Assembly: GCF_028609805.1 (NCBI RefSeq)
Contig: NZ_CP063189.1
Location: 1,984,001 to 2,048,000 of the forward strand
Length of the DNA: 64,000 bases
Reading direction: 5' to 3'
From: Corynebacterium massiliense DSM 45435
GTDB taxonomy: Bacteria; Actinomycetota; Actinomycetes; Mycobacteriales; Mycobacteriaceae
In this document: piece after piece, positions 35,121 through 44,662 of the stretch
Layout of the letters: every line of letters starts with the position of its first letter
Numbering within the stretch: position 1 is the stretch's first letter
The notes under the pieces: generated by a model
The model's database searches: none
What the model was told of the DNA's origin: nothing
Seen by the model: the letters and a program-made list of their open reading frames with translations, nothing else
Translations under genes and position numbers: made by a program

Positions 35121-35270
35121 TTAGTTGGAGAACTTGGACAGCGCCTCAACCAGCTTGGCGGCCGAGGAGAGGACGTTGGCGAAGGTGGAGGACAGTTTCG
35201 CCATACCGTCGATGTTGAGGGCCTCGACCCAGTCGTTTGCCTGATCGATGAGGTCGGAAGACAGGTTCAT
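35121..35270 (-). CDS. PorA/PorH-like small peptide (49 residues)
   Basis: A 49-residue peptide with no signal sequence. It starts MNLSSDLIDQANDWVEAL, and its amphipathic second half (AKLSSTFANVLSSAAKLVEALSKFSN) is serine-rich. The SSDL and LSS motifs echo the peptides at 685-885 and 34366-34557. The length is between those of PorA (45) and PorH (57) of C. glutamicum, so a mycomembrane porin subunit is the best guess. The ATG has GAAAGGTG 7 nt upstream and a strong terminator follows. It is easily missed by gene callers because of its size. Confidence 0.65.
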   Translation of the reverse strand: MNLSSDLIDQANDWVEALNIDGMAKLSSTFANVLSSAAKLVEALSKFSN

Positions 35271-35366
35271 GAGAAGCACCTTTCAAAAGAATCAAAGGAA
35301 CATGTGTGATTACCTGTTTTTCAAGGTAACCACGGGCGCCACGAGGGTCAATATGACGTGTGTCAC

Positions 35367-36656
<1,290 letters not shown>

Positions 36657-36736
36657 GCTGGCTTAGTCACTTCCCACAGCTCATAGAGTGCAAATACGAC
36701 CTTACTCTACCCGCTCGGGCCCCGCGCGGTGCGATG

Positions 36737-36742
36737 TAGCAT
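36737..36742 (+). promoter_or_regulatory. -10 element of a leaderless gene
   Basis: TAGCAT ends 7 nt before the ATG at 36750. No ribosome site is present, so the mRNA is probably leaderless. Confidence 0.5.
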
Positions 36743-36749
36743 CAGCAGC

Positions 36750-37616
36750 ATGCGAATTATCTTCGTGCGCTGTGGCACCCACCCGCTGCCCGCTCTGCCC
36801 GCCGCGGTCACGGTGGTGGAGGCGTCCGCGGTACCGACCCGGCAGGAGCTGCAGCCGCTTATCGATGCCGCACGTGACATCCTCCCGGACGATCCCACGC
36901 CGTCGCTGGCGGACATCGCCAAGCAGCCGGACGTCAGCCACCTCGGCGCCCCGGGCCCGGCTCCGCAGCCGGTGCCGGAGCCGCTGCGCATCATCGTCGC
37001 GGGTGACGATGCCGCCCTCTCCGCCGTCCTCACCCGCCTCATGCGTGCCGATGTCCTCTGGGCCGAAGTCGCCTACTTGCCTGCCGATACCACCTCCCCC
37101 GCCGCCCGCAGCTGGGGCATCGACTTGGACAACGCGCTGCCGGTAGCGCTCGAGGGGTCGGTGCGGCCGGTGCCGCTTATCCGCAGCGACAAGGGCACGG
37201 CGGTAGCCGGCGCGGCCACCATCACCGAGTGGGACGACACGGACATCACCGGCGAAATCATCGTGGACAGCCACACGCTCGTGCGCCACTCCGGCACCGG
37301 GAACAAGTCCCGCGCGGGCGTCTTCGGCGCGCGCCTCGTGCCGATGCTCGACGCCCCCGGCGTCGCCGCCGTCGCGCTGACGAGCTCCGCCGCCCCCGAG
37401 CGCGGTAGGCGCGGGTTCGGGGTCGGGTTGTTCTCCCGCTTCCGCCAACCCCTCGAGGCCGGGCGCGTCGACCCCGACACCCTGGCCACCGGCCGCGCGG
37501 TGCAGGCTGGCGGCCCGAACCTCAAGGTGACCATCGATGGCGTGGAGGCGAAACGGCCGGTCAAGCGCGTCGTCTTCTACCGGCACCTCCGCGACCTGCA
37601 GGCCGTACGGCCCTAA
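36750..37616 (+). CDS. Unidentified 288-residue protein, faint lipid-kinase-like C-terminus
   Basis: A cytosolic protein with no membrane segment and no motif I can name. The N-terminus (MRIIFVRCGTHPLPALPAAVTVVEA) looks like a beta strand followed by a Pro-rich loop. A middle part (LRIIVAGDDAALSAVLTRLMRADVLWAEVAYLP) and the end (GRAVQAGGPNLKVTIDGVEAKRPVKRVVFYRHLRDLQ) recall the second domain of YegS/diacylglycerol-kinase-like proteins. The catalytic GGDGT of such kinases is missing. It could be a divergent or inactive relative, and this is a weak inference. It is divergent from purA and ends at two large palindromes. Confidence 0.6.
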   Translation: MRIIFVRCGTHPLPALPAAVTVVEASAVPTRQELQPLIDAARDILPDDPTPSLADIAKQPDVSHLGAPGPAPQPVPEPLRIIVAGDDAALSAVLTRLMRADVLWAEVAYLPADTTSPAARSWGIDLDNALPVALEGSVRPVPLIRSDKGTAVAGAATITEWDDTDITGEIIVDSHTLVRHSGTGNKSRAGVFGARLVPMLDAPGVAAVALTSSAAPERGRRGFGVGLFSRFRQPLEAGRVDPDTLATGRAVQAGGPNLKVTIDGVEAKRPVKRVVFYRHLRDLQAVRP

Positions 37617-37710
37617 CCCGCCCGCTCCCCTGCGCGCCACTCTCCACCTGCCCGGCTCGACCGCCGCTCGCCCTGGCCAGATCGGCCGGGACTGGGCCGA
37701 CAATCGCGCC

Positions 37711-37780
37711 GTGCAAATTCGGTGCACCCTAGGCAGGTTTTCGGGCACCAAAGTTGGCCCTAAGGTGCACCGAGTTTGCA
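37711..37780. repeat. 70-bp intergenic palindrome, subtype B (copy 2)
   Basis: The arms TGCAAATTCGGTGCACC and GGTGCACCGAGTTTGCA differ from perfect complements at one position of 17. The core is TTTTCGGGCACCAAA. Its left arm is identical to that of the copy at 16157. Confidence 0.85.
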
Positions 37781-37805
37781 TCGCGGTCGCGCTAGGCCTC
37801 TGCGG

Positions 37806-37876
37806 ATGCAACTAACTGTCCCACTGAGGCCGGATTTGGTGTCCAAATTCCGTCTCAGTGGGTCAACGAGTTGCAC
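37806..37876. repeat. 71-bp intergenic palindrome, subtype A (copy 3)
   Basis: It begins ATGCAACTAACTGTCCCACT (with GAG after it) and ends CTCAGTGGGTCAACGAGTTG (with CAC after it). The core is TTTGGTGTCCAAA. This is the best conserved subtype A copy, with 10 uninterrupted pairs (CCCACTGAG region). Confidence 0.85.
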
Positions 37877-37917
37877 GCGGGGTCACATAAGGCAGCTGCG
37901 GGGCAGGGCAGGCGAGG

Positions 37918-39213
37918 TTACCGCGAAGATTCGGAGTCAGCGGATGAGTCGGCCGAGGCGGGAGAGGCGTCAGCGTCGGAGTCGGGGCCAGCGTCGGAGT
38001 CGGGGGCGTCGCCGGTTGGCCACACGTCCGACCACACCTCCGGCGGGAACGCCGGGGTCTTCGAAGTCGGGATGAGCATGGCGGACGCGGACTCGCGGGA
38101 CATGCCGCAAATCATGAGCAGGTCCACGATGATGGCGCGGATCTGCGACAGGATCGCGTAGTCGCATAGCACGGGCGCATCGCCCAGCGCGTCCATCCCG
38201 GCGCGAGCACCGAGGTAGCGCAGGCGCTGGACCGCCGCGGGTATCTCTTTCGCCTCGGAAATCGGCGTCTTGCGCTTGTACACCTGAGCTAGGTCGAGCG
38301 TGATTTCGGCCAGCTCGTCGATTTGGTCGAGCATCTCGTCGGTGATGTCATCGTCGTCCTCGATGAGCACCAGCGCCCGGCGCGACAGCACGCGCGAGCC
38401 GCGCACCAGGTGGTCGACGGGTTCCAAGGTGCGCTCCAGCGAGCGTACCTGGCGGCGCGAGCCCCACATCAGGGGCGAGACGTCGGTGGTCTCGCGGCCG
38501 GACTTCGCCGCGGTCATCAGCCGGTTGAGCGGGTTGTCCACTGCGTTGACCGCATCGCGGGCAGCGGCGATGAGTTCGCCGTCGCGCTCCTCCAACGCCT
38601 TCTTCGTATCCGACAGCCCACTGGAGACGATAGACAGCACGTTGGAAATCTCGTTGCGCCCCTCGCGCAGCGGCGAGGCGGGGATGATGGCCATCGTCAA
38701 GATGCCGATGCCGGAACCTAGCAGCGCGTCGATGGCACGCGCGCCGCCGCCCACCTCCGAGCCGGGCGGGAGGATCGTGGCGATGAGGATCGAGCCGATG
38801 ACGATCTGATTGATGATGAGCGGCGACTTAGACAGAAACGACCCGATGATGAGCGCCAGGCCGATGATGATGGTCATCTGAATGGGCCCGGTACCGATGA
38901 GCTGCACCAGAGTATCGCCCACCGCCACGCTAAACGTGACGCCGATGGACATCTCCAGCGCGCGGGAGAGCCGGTTGCCGCCCGAAAGGCCCATGATGAT
39001 GACCGCGGAAATCGGCGCGAAGAACGGCTGCGGGTGCCCCACCACCCGGTGCGCGACCCAGAACGCGATACCGGCGGCGATGGTCGCCTGCAGGATATAC
39101 ACCAAGCGGTGGCGCACCCGCTGCGCGCGGGCGATGAGCGAGCGGTCGATGACTTGCAGCCGCTCGCGGGTCGAAAGCCCCCTCTGCGAAGGTGAAGTCG
39201 TTCTACTACTCAT
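37918..39213 (-). CDS. FUSC-family (aromatic acid exporter-like) membrane protein
   Basis: A 431-residue protein of the FUSC/ArAE type. It has a basic head of about 35 residues, then six helices in residues 40-175 (LVYILQATIAAGIAFWVAHRV, FFAPISAVIIMGL, SIGVTFSVAVGDTLVQLIG and so on). A cytosolic helical half follows with an acidic Ser/Asp/Glu tail. Half-size members may pair to form exporters of aromatic acids or fusaric-acid-like compounds. The substrate here is unknown. It lies 30 bp downstream of the GltB-like gene on the same strand and may share its transcript. Confidence 0.8.
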   Translation of the reverse strand: MSSRTTSPSQRGLSTRERLQVIDRSLIARAQRVRHRLVYILQATIAAGIAFWVAHRVVGHPQPFFAPISAVIIMGLSGGNRLSRALEMSIGVTFSVAVGDTLVQLIGTGPIQMTIIIGLALIIGSFLSKSPLIINQIVIGSILIATILPPGSEVGGGARAIDALLGSGIGILTMAIIPASPLREGRNEISNVLSIVSSGLSDTKKALEERDGELIAAARDAVNAVDNPLNRLMTAAKSGRETTDVSPLMWGSRRQVRSLERTLEPVDHLVRGSRVLSRRALVLIEDDDDITDEMLDQIDELAEITLDLAQVYKRKTPISEAKEIPAAVQRLRYLGARAGMDALGDAPVLCDYAILSQIRAIIVDLLMICGMSRESASAMLIPTSKTPAFPPEVWSDVWPTGDAPDSDAGPDSDADASPASADSSADSESSR

Positions 39214-39243
39214 ACAGGAGATAGTAGAGAAGAAGCCGGCCGC

Positions 39244-40773
39244 TTAGAACTTGTCGGCGGACGCGGCTTCCCAGTCGGCGCGCCAGGACTCCGGGGCATC
39301 GTCAAGCAGCTGCCCCGGCTGGAGCCACTCGTAGATTTCGGCGTAGTTCTTCGACTCGGTCGGCGAAACGTTGCGCCGCAGCATGGTCGGGTTGAGGTCC
39401 TTCGGGTCGGACACCCCGAGCGAGGCCATGACGCGGGTGGCCTGCTCAACGCCGATCTTGTGGTAGTTGTACACCTTCTTGGACTTGTCCTCGACCACCA
39501 CGGAGCGGTTGCGGCGCGGGTCCTGGGTGGCCACGCCGGACGGGCAGTGGCCGGTGTTGCACTGCTGGGCCATGATGCAGCCGGTGGCCATCATCATGCC
39601 GCGGGCACTGTTGGTGAAATCGGCGCCCTGGATGAGCCGCGTGACGATGTCCGCCCCACCGACAACCTTGCCGGACGCACCGACCTTGATCTCGTCGCGC
39701 AGGCCGGTGCCCACGAGCGCGTTGTGCACGGTCATCAGGCCGTGGGTGAGAGTCATGCCCACGCGGTCCTCGTAGTCGATGGGCGCGGCGCCCGTGCCGC
39801 CCTCGGAGCCGTCGACGACGATGAAGTCCGGCGCGGTCCCCACTTCCCGGATCGCCTTGCAGATGGACAGCACCTCGCGGCGGTTGCCCACGCACAGCTT
39901 GAAGCCGGCCGGCTTGCCACCGGAGAGCTCGCGCATCTTGGCGATGAACTCGATGAGCTCCACCGGGGTGGAAAAGACGCGGTGCCCGGCCGGGCTGATG
40001 CAGTCCTTGCTCATGGGCACGCCGCGAATCTCGGAGATTTCCTTGGTGATCTTGCTGGCCGGCAGCACGCCGCCCAGCCCGGGCTTGGCGCCCTGGCTGA
40101 GCTTCAGCTCGGTCATCTTGATCTGGTCCATCGCGGACTTCTCCTTGAACTGGACCGGATCGAAGTCGCCGTCCTCGGTGCGCGCGGCGAAGTAGCCGGT
40201 GCCCAGCTCCCAGATGAGATCGCCGTTGCTCTCAGTGTGGTACGGCGAGACGCCGCCCTCGCCGGTGTCCTGCGCGAAGTTGCCCATCTCCGCGCCCTTG
40301 TTCATGGAGCGCACCGCGTTCTTCGATAGCGAGCCGAAGCTCATCGCGGAGATGTTCATCAGCGACATCGAGTACGGCTGGGTGCAGTCCTTGCCGCCGA
40401 TCTCCACGCGCGGCGGCTCGCCCGGCTCGTCGACCGGGGTGATGGAGTGCACGAGGTATTCGTGGCCCTCCTCGTGCACGTCCTGCACGGTGCCGAAAGC
40501 ACCGTCCGCGACTTCGCCGCGGGCGCGGGCGTAGATGCCGTCGCGCTGGTCGCGGCTGAACGGGCGGCCGTCCCAGTTCCGCTCGATGAAGTACTGGCGC
40601 AGCTCCGGGCCGATGTCTGACAGCAGGTAGCGCATGTGCCCCAGCACGGGGTAGTTGCGCAGCACGGCGTACTTGGTCTGCGTGAGGTCGTACGCGGCCA
40701 GGCCACCGAGCGCGGCGGCGGTGCCACCCAGGGCGGCCTTGAGGTACTTCGACGGCTTATCAGACACTGGCAA
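39244..40773 (-). CDS. FMN-binding glutamate-synthase-family protein
   Basis: A 509-residue single-domain relative of the glutamate synthase large subunit (central and FMN domain only). An N-terminal hydrophobic segment (LKAALGGTAAALGGLAAYDL) may anchor it. MNISAMSFGSLSKNAVRSMNKGAEMG, GAKPGLGGVLPASKIT, VVDGSEGGTGAAPIDYED and GADFTNSARGMMMATGCIMAQQCNTGHCPSG follow the family, and the last holds three cysteines for a 3Fe-4S cluster. No glutaminase domain or NADPH subunit is present. The reaction is therefore uncertain: a stand-alone FMN oxidoreductase rather than true GOGAT. Confidence 0.88.
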   Translation of the reverse strand: MPVSDKPSKYLKAALGGTAAALGGLAAYDLTQTKYAVLRNYPVLGHMRYLLSDIGPELRQYFIERNWDGRPFSRDQRDGIYARARGEVADGAFGTVQDVHEEGHEYLVHSITPVDEPGEPPRVEIGGKDCTQPYSMSLMNISAMSFGSLSKNAVRSMNKGAEMGNFAQDTGEGGVSPYHTESNGDLIWELGTGYFAARTEDGDFDPVQFKEKSAMDQIKMTELKLSQGAKPGLGGVLPASKITKEISEIRGVPMSKDCISPAGHRVFSTPVELIEFIAKMRELSGGKPAGFKLCVGNRREVLSICKAIREVGTAPDFIVVDGSEGGTGAAPIDYEDRVGMTLTHGLMTVHNALVGTGLRDEIKVGASGKVVGGADIVTRLIQGADFTNSARGMMMATGCIMAQQCNTGHCPSGVATQDPRRNRSVVVEDKSKKVYNYHKIGVEQATRVMASLGVSDPKDLNPTMLRRNVSPTESKNYAEIYEWLQPGQLLDDAPESWRADWEAASADKF

Positions 40774-40812
40774 ATCTCCTATTAGCTGGGACTAAATAAG
40801 GTCTTCATGCGC

Positions 40813-40845
40813 GAAGGCCCCACCAGTTGTACCGATGAGGCCTTC
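40813..40845. terminator. Hairpin between fda and GltB-like gene
   Basis: GAAGGCC and GGCCTTC pair over seven bases around a 19-nt loop, between the GltB-like start and the fda stop. Without a T-run it is a weak candidate for the upstream edge of the GltB-like transcript or for the fda terminator. Confidence 0.4.
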
Positions 40846-40897
40846 TTGAGTAAGGGCTTCTAAATCCTAGAGGGTATCTGCCCGCACACCCGGGTGG

Positions 40898-41932
40898 CTA
40901 CTTCGAGGTGGTCTTGCCCACGGAGTGCAGGTCCTCGCACGCCTCGATGACGCGCTCGGACATGGACTGCTCGGCCTTCTTGAGGTAGGAGCGCGGGTCG
41001 TAGACCTTCTTGTTGCCCACCTCGCCGTCGATCTTGAACACGCCATCGTAGTTGGCGAACATGTGGCGGGCGACCGGGTTGGTGAACGCGTACTGGGTGT
41101 CGGTGTCCACGTTCATCTTGATCACGCCGTGGCGCAGCGCCTCCTCGATCTTTTCCTTCTCGGAGCCGGAGCCGCCGTGGAAGACGAAGTCGAAGGCCTT
41201 CTCGTCGGCGCCCAGGCCGAGCTTCTTGCGCGCGACTTCCTGGCCCTCGCCCAGGACCTCCGGGCGCAGCTTCACGTTGCCCGGCTTGTACACGCCGTGG
41301 ACGTTGCCGAAGGTCGCGGCCAGCAGGTAGCGACCCTTTTCGCCGGTGCCCAAAGCGTCGATGGTCTTTTCAAAGTCCTCCGGGGTGGTGTAGAGGTTCG
41401 CGCCGGCCTTGGCCTGGACGCCGTCCTCCTCGCCGCCGACGACGCCGATTTCGACCTCGAGGATGATGTTGGCCTTGCGGGCCTTTTCCAAAAGCTCCTG
41501 GGCGATCTCGAGGTTCTCGTCGATCGGGATGGCCGAGCCGTCCCACATGTGGGACTGGAACAGCGGGAGCTTGCCGTTATCCACGCGCTCCTGGGACAGG
41601 GCAATGAGCGGGCGGACGAAGTCGTCCAGAACTTCCTTCTGGCAGTGGTCGGTGTGCAGCGCGATGTTCACGTCGTAGTGCTGCGCCACCTCATGCGCGA
41701 AGGCGGCCAGCGCGCGGGCGCCGGCAACCTTGTTCTTCACGCCCAGGCCGGAGCCGAACTGCGCGCCGCCCGTGGAGAACTGGATGATGCCATCGGACTC
41801 GGCCTCCGCGAAGCCCTTGATGGCCGCGTTGATGGTCTCCGACGAGGTGCAGTTGATAGCCGGGAACGCGAAGCCGTCCTTCTTCGCGGTATCCAGCATC
41901 TGGTTGTAGACCTCTGGCGTTGCAATAGGCAT
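40898..41932 (-). CDS. fda: Fructose-bisphosphate aldolase, class II
   Basis: A 344-residue zinc-dependent aldolase of glycolysis and gluconeogenesis. NIALHTDHCQKE carries the metal-binding His and catalytic Asp, ILEVEIGVVGGEEDG the conserved Glu, and FGNVHGVYKPGNVKL and FDFVFHGGSGSEKEKI the remaining metal His and phosphate-binding loops. NVDTDTQYAFT is the C-terminal family block. Size fits the class IIA enzymes. ATG 41932 follows AAGGATGG. It stands as a monocistronic gene upstream of the GltB-like gene. Confidence 0.97.
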   Translation of the reverse strand: MPIATPEVYNQMLDTAKKDGFAFPAINCTSSETINAAIKGFAEAESDGIIQFSTGGAQFGSGLGVKNKVAGARALAAFAHEVAQHYDVNIALHTDHCQKEVLDDFVRPLIALSQERVDNGKLPLFQSHMWDGSAIPIDENLEIAQELLEKARKANIILEVEIGVVGGEEDGVQAKAGANLYTTPEDFEKTIDALGTGEKGRYLLAATFGNVHGVYKPGNVKLRPEVLGEGQEVARKKLGLGADEKAFDFVFHGGSGSEKEKIEEALRHGVIKMNVDTDTQYAFTNPVARHMFANYDGVFKIDGEVGNKKVYDPRSYLKKAEQSMSERVIEACEDLHSVGKTTSK

Positions 41933-42038
41933 GAATCCATCCTTCGTCAGGTTTCCGGGTAAAGTGCCGTACCCCAGTATGCCTATGTGAATTACGCAGC
42001 GCTGACAAACACGGTGTGATGCTCGGCAGGTTCTTTTC

Positions 42039-43250
42039 CTACCCCTGCTTTTTCAGTTTCTGCTTCTTCTGGTGCAGGCTCACCCGCGCGGCCGCTTCCA
42101 TGAGCGTCCACCCGGACAGTTGCACCGACAGGTCGCGCTCGGCGATGCGGATAACGCCCATGCGCTCGCCCAGGGTGGACGCGCCCATGCCGAAGTTGTG
42201 CGGCAGGCGGGCATCGGCAGTCCAGTCCGTGGCAAAGATGGGCAGGCCGTCGACCTCGAGGCGGTGCTCCCACACCGAGTTCGCGGAATTGAGCACCAGC
42301 CGCGCCGCGAGCTTCTTCGTCGCCCGGTTCGCCGGCGAATCGCCCGGCAGGCGCACCGCGATGTCCGCGAGGTAGCGCACGAGGATGCCCTTGAACATGC
42401 CGCCGTCGCCATCGCCAGTATCGGCATCGATGACCCCGCCCGGCGTGGCCAGGTGCGTCGCCACGGCCTGGACTAGCCCGCGCAGGCGGGTGAGGTAGCG
42501 CATGGTGGCATCGGCACGCTCAGCGGCCTGCACCGAGTCGATGCGGTCCCACTCGTCGAAGCCGGCCTCCTTGCGCCGCGCGAGGGTGAGCTCCAGGCAG
42601 GCGCCTAAGACCACGCCCTGGCAGTACGGGTGGATGGCGCGCACGATTTCCGGGCCGTCCATGCGCATGCGCACGCCGTCCATGACCAGGCCGTCATCGT
42701 TGATGAGGTGGTCGTAAATCCAGTCGACGATGTGGGCGGCCTCGTCCACCTTGCCCATCCGCGCCATGAGGATCGCCGCCGGCCCGTTGGAGGGCACGTT
42801 GAAGAAGTTCTCCCCCTCACGCCACGGCAAGATGCCGTCGAATTCCTCGCTGGCTTTGCAGATGTTGTCCTGCAGGACCGTGAGGTTCCGCGGGCGGGAC
42901 ATCTTCTCCAGCTTGGCCACGCGCTGCAGCGACAGCGTCAGCCACGCCTTGTCGTCGTAGTACTTGTTGGTGGTCACGTGCCGCAGGTTGCGCATGCGGA
43001 TGCCGCGGAGGGTGTCCGTGATGCGCCGGCGGCGCAGGCGAGTGCTGTTGCGCAGCGTGGCGTCCACCAGGCAGTCGAGGTAGTGCGCCTGCCACCAGTA
43101 GTGCCAGTGGAAAAAGACTTTTTCCTTCGTGGTCGGCGGCCAGCTGACTACGGCCAGGTTGGTGCGGGGAAGCCCCCACACCCGCGACGAGTGCCGTTCA
43201 CTGATCGCCGTTTCCGCGAGCTCCGCGCGGTGTGCCCATTTCTCATCCAC
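42039..43250 (-). CDS. Glycoside hydrolase family 76 protein, cytosolic
   Basis: A 403-residue (alpha/alpha)6 protein of GH76, the alpha-1,6-mannanase family. The signature NKYYDDKAWLTLSLQR carries the catalytic Asp-Asp pair, DNICKASEEFDGILPWREGENFFNVPSNGPAAIL resembles the second family block, and NFGMGASTLGERMG the last one. Secreted GH76 enzymes cleave alpha-mannan. Here there is no signal peptide, so either it acts inside the cell on mannan-containing intermediates or it has another role. GTG 43250 is used because AGGAG lies 9 nt upstream. A basic tail (HQKKQKLKKQG) closes it. Confidence 0.85.
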   Translation of the reverse strand: MDEKWAHRAELAETAISERHSSRVWGLPRTNLAVVSWPPTTKEKVFFHWHYWWQAHYLDCLVDATLRNSTRLRRRRITDTLRGIRMRNLRHVTTNKYYDDKAWLTLSLQRVAKLEKMSRPRNLTVLQDNICKASEEFDGILPWREGENFFNVPSNGPAAILMARMGKVDEAAHIVDWIYDHLINDDGLVMDGVRMRMDGPEIVRAIHPYCQGVVLGACLELTLARRKEAGFDEWDRIDSVQAAERADATMRYLTRLRGLVQAVATHLATPGGVIDADTGDGDGGMFKGILVRYLADIAVRLPGDSPANRATKKLAARLVLNSANSVWEHRLEVDGLPIFATDWTADARLPHNFGMGASTLGERMGVIRIAERDLSVQLSGWTLMEAAARVSLHQKKQKLKKQG

Positions 43251-43304
43251 TGTGGCCTGCTCCTGCCTCCCTCACGGTTGTCCGCTCCATCGTAAACGCA
43301 ACCG

Positions 43305-44003
43305 CTACCACGCCGTGGAAAGATCGGCGTGCTGCCTTATCCAGGCGTGCATGGCGATGCCCGCGGCCACCCCCGCATTGATGGAACGCGTCGATCCGAA
43401 CTGCGCGATAGAGCAGGTCATCACCGCCGCGTCCTGCGCATCCTGGGTCACGCCGGGGCCTTCCTGCCCGAAGAGCAGCAGGCACCGCTCGGGCAGCTCG
43501 GCCGTCTCCAGCGGCACACACCCGGGGGTGTTGTCGATGGCCACGATGGGCAGCTCGCGCGCTTTCGCCCACTCCACCAGCGCGGCCACGTCCGTGTGGT
43601 GTTCTAGGTGCTGGTAGCGGTCGGTGACCATCGCGCCGCGCCGGTTCCACCGCCGGCGCCCGACGATGTGCACCGTATCCACCGCGAACGCATTCGCCGT
43701 GCGCACCACCGTGCCGATGTTGGCGTCGTTTTCGAAGTTCTCGATGGCGATGTGCAGCGGGTGCCGGCGCTTATCGATGTCCCGCACAATCGCCGGCCGC
43801 GACCAGTACCGGTAGGCGTCCACCACGTTGCGGCGGTCGCCCTCGGCCAAAAGTTCCGGGTCGTAGTTCGCGTCGTCCGGCAACGGCTCGCCCGGGTGCT
43901 CCTCTGCCCACGGGCCGACGCCGTGCCGGCCCTCGTTCCACTCGGTGGGGCCTTTCTGCGGCGCGGTCTCTTGGTCGCCGGGGTTCCCGTTAGTCGAGCC
44001 CAA
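43305..44003 (-). CDS. TrmH/SpoU family RNA 2'-O-methyltransferase
   Basis: A 232-residue SPOUT methyltransferase. The three family motifs are present: ENFENDANIGTVVRTANAF (motif 1), LLLFGQEGPGV (motif 2) and IAQFGSTRSINAGVAAGIAMHAW (motif 3, the SAM-binding knot). It methylates a ribose 2'-OH in tRNA or rRNA, but the target site is not evident. The N-terminal 65 residues are an acidic extension. The start, TTG 44003, lies inside the end of pyrE (14-bp overlap), suggesting translational coupling. Confidence 0.9.
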   Translation of the reverse strand: MGSTNGNPGDQETAPQKGPTEWNEGRHGVGPWAEEHPGEPLPDDANYDPELLAEGDRRNVVDAYRYWSRPAIVRDIDKRRHPLHIAIENFENDANIGTVVRTANAFAVDTVHIVGRRRWNRRGAMVTDRYQHLEHHTDVAALVEWAKARELPIVAIDNTPGCVPLETAELPERCLLLFGQEGPGVTQDAQDAAVMTCSIAQFGSTRSINAGVAAGIAMHAWIRQHADLSTAW

Positions 44004-44580
44004 GGTCAGAAAGCCCCAGGATAGAGCGGTACTCCAGGCCCTCGGCCGCGATGGCGTCTGCCGATCCGGTCGCGCGGTCTACCACGGTGGCCACGCCCAC
44101 GACCTCGGCGCCGGCTTCGCGCAGCGCGCTGACCGCGGTGAGCGGCGAGTTACCAGTAGTCGTGGTGTCCTCCACGACGAGTACCTTTTTGCCTTCCACG
44201 TCCGGGCCCTCGATGCGGCGCTGCATGCCGTGCTTCTTCTGCTCCTTGCGAACCACAAAGGAATCGATGTCGCGGCCCTCGGCGTGCATGATGGCGGTGC
44301 CCACCGGGTCCGCGCCCAGGGTCAGGCCGCCTGCGGCAGCGTAGTCCCAGTCGGCGGTGAGCTCGCGCAAGAGCGTGCCGATGAGCCGAGACGCCTCATG
44401 GTGCAGCGTCGCCCGGCGGAGATCGACGTAGTAATCCGCCTCCTTGCCGGAGGACAGCGTCACCTTGCCGTGCACGACGGCGAGCTCCTTGACCAGCTCA
44501 GCGAGGCGCTCCTTCTTGTCCTGGCTGACGCGCACGTCATTGGCGCGCTCGTCGCTCACGCGCTCCTGGTTCTCGGCCAT
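43990..44580 (-). CDS. pyrE: Orotate phosphoribosyltransferase
   Basis: A 196-residue enzyme that makes OMP from orotate and PRPP. The PRPP-binding loop VLVVEDTTTTGNS lies near residue 129, and VTLSSGKEADYYVDLRRATLH is the N-terminal family block. SFVVRKEQKKHG carries the mobile-loop Lys residues. ATG 44580 has GGAGCACGGGAA upstream. It overlaps the methyltransferase gene downstream, as in many corynebacteria. Confidence 0.95.
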   Translation of the reverse strand: MAENQERVSDERANDVRVSQDKKERLAELVKELAVVHGKVTLSSGKEADYYVDLRRATLHHEASRLIGTLLRELTADWDYAAAGGLTLGADPVGTAIMHAEGRDIDSFVVRKEQKKHGMQRRIEGPDVEGKKVLVVEDTTTTGNSPLTAVSALREAGAEVVGVATVVDRATGSADAIAAEGLEYRSILGLSDLGLD

Positions 44581-44662
44581 TTCCCGTGCTCCTTCACGTT
44601 TTTCGGATTGACGGCATGTGTAAATGTCAGGCCTCATGCTAGCGCGCGAGCGAGGTTGTCCG

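Larger units (their letters stand above)
37617..37917. other. Convergent intergenic region with two palindromes
   Basis: 301 bp between the stops of two convergent genes. It is largely filled by a subtype B palindrome (37711-37780) and a subtype A palindrome (37806-37876), 25 bp apart. No gene is seen. Confidence 0.7.
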
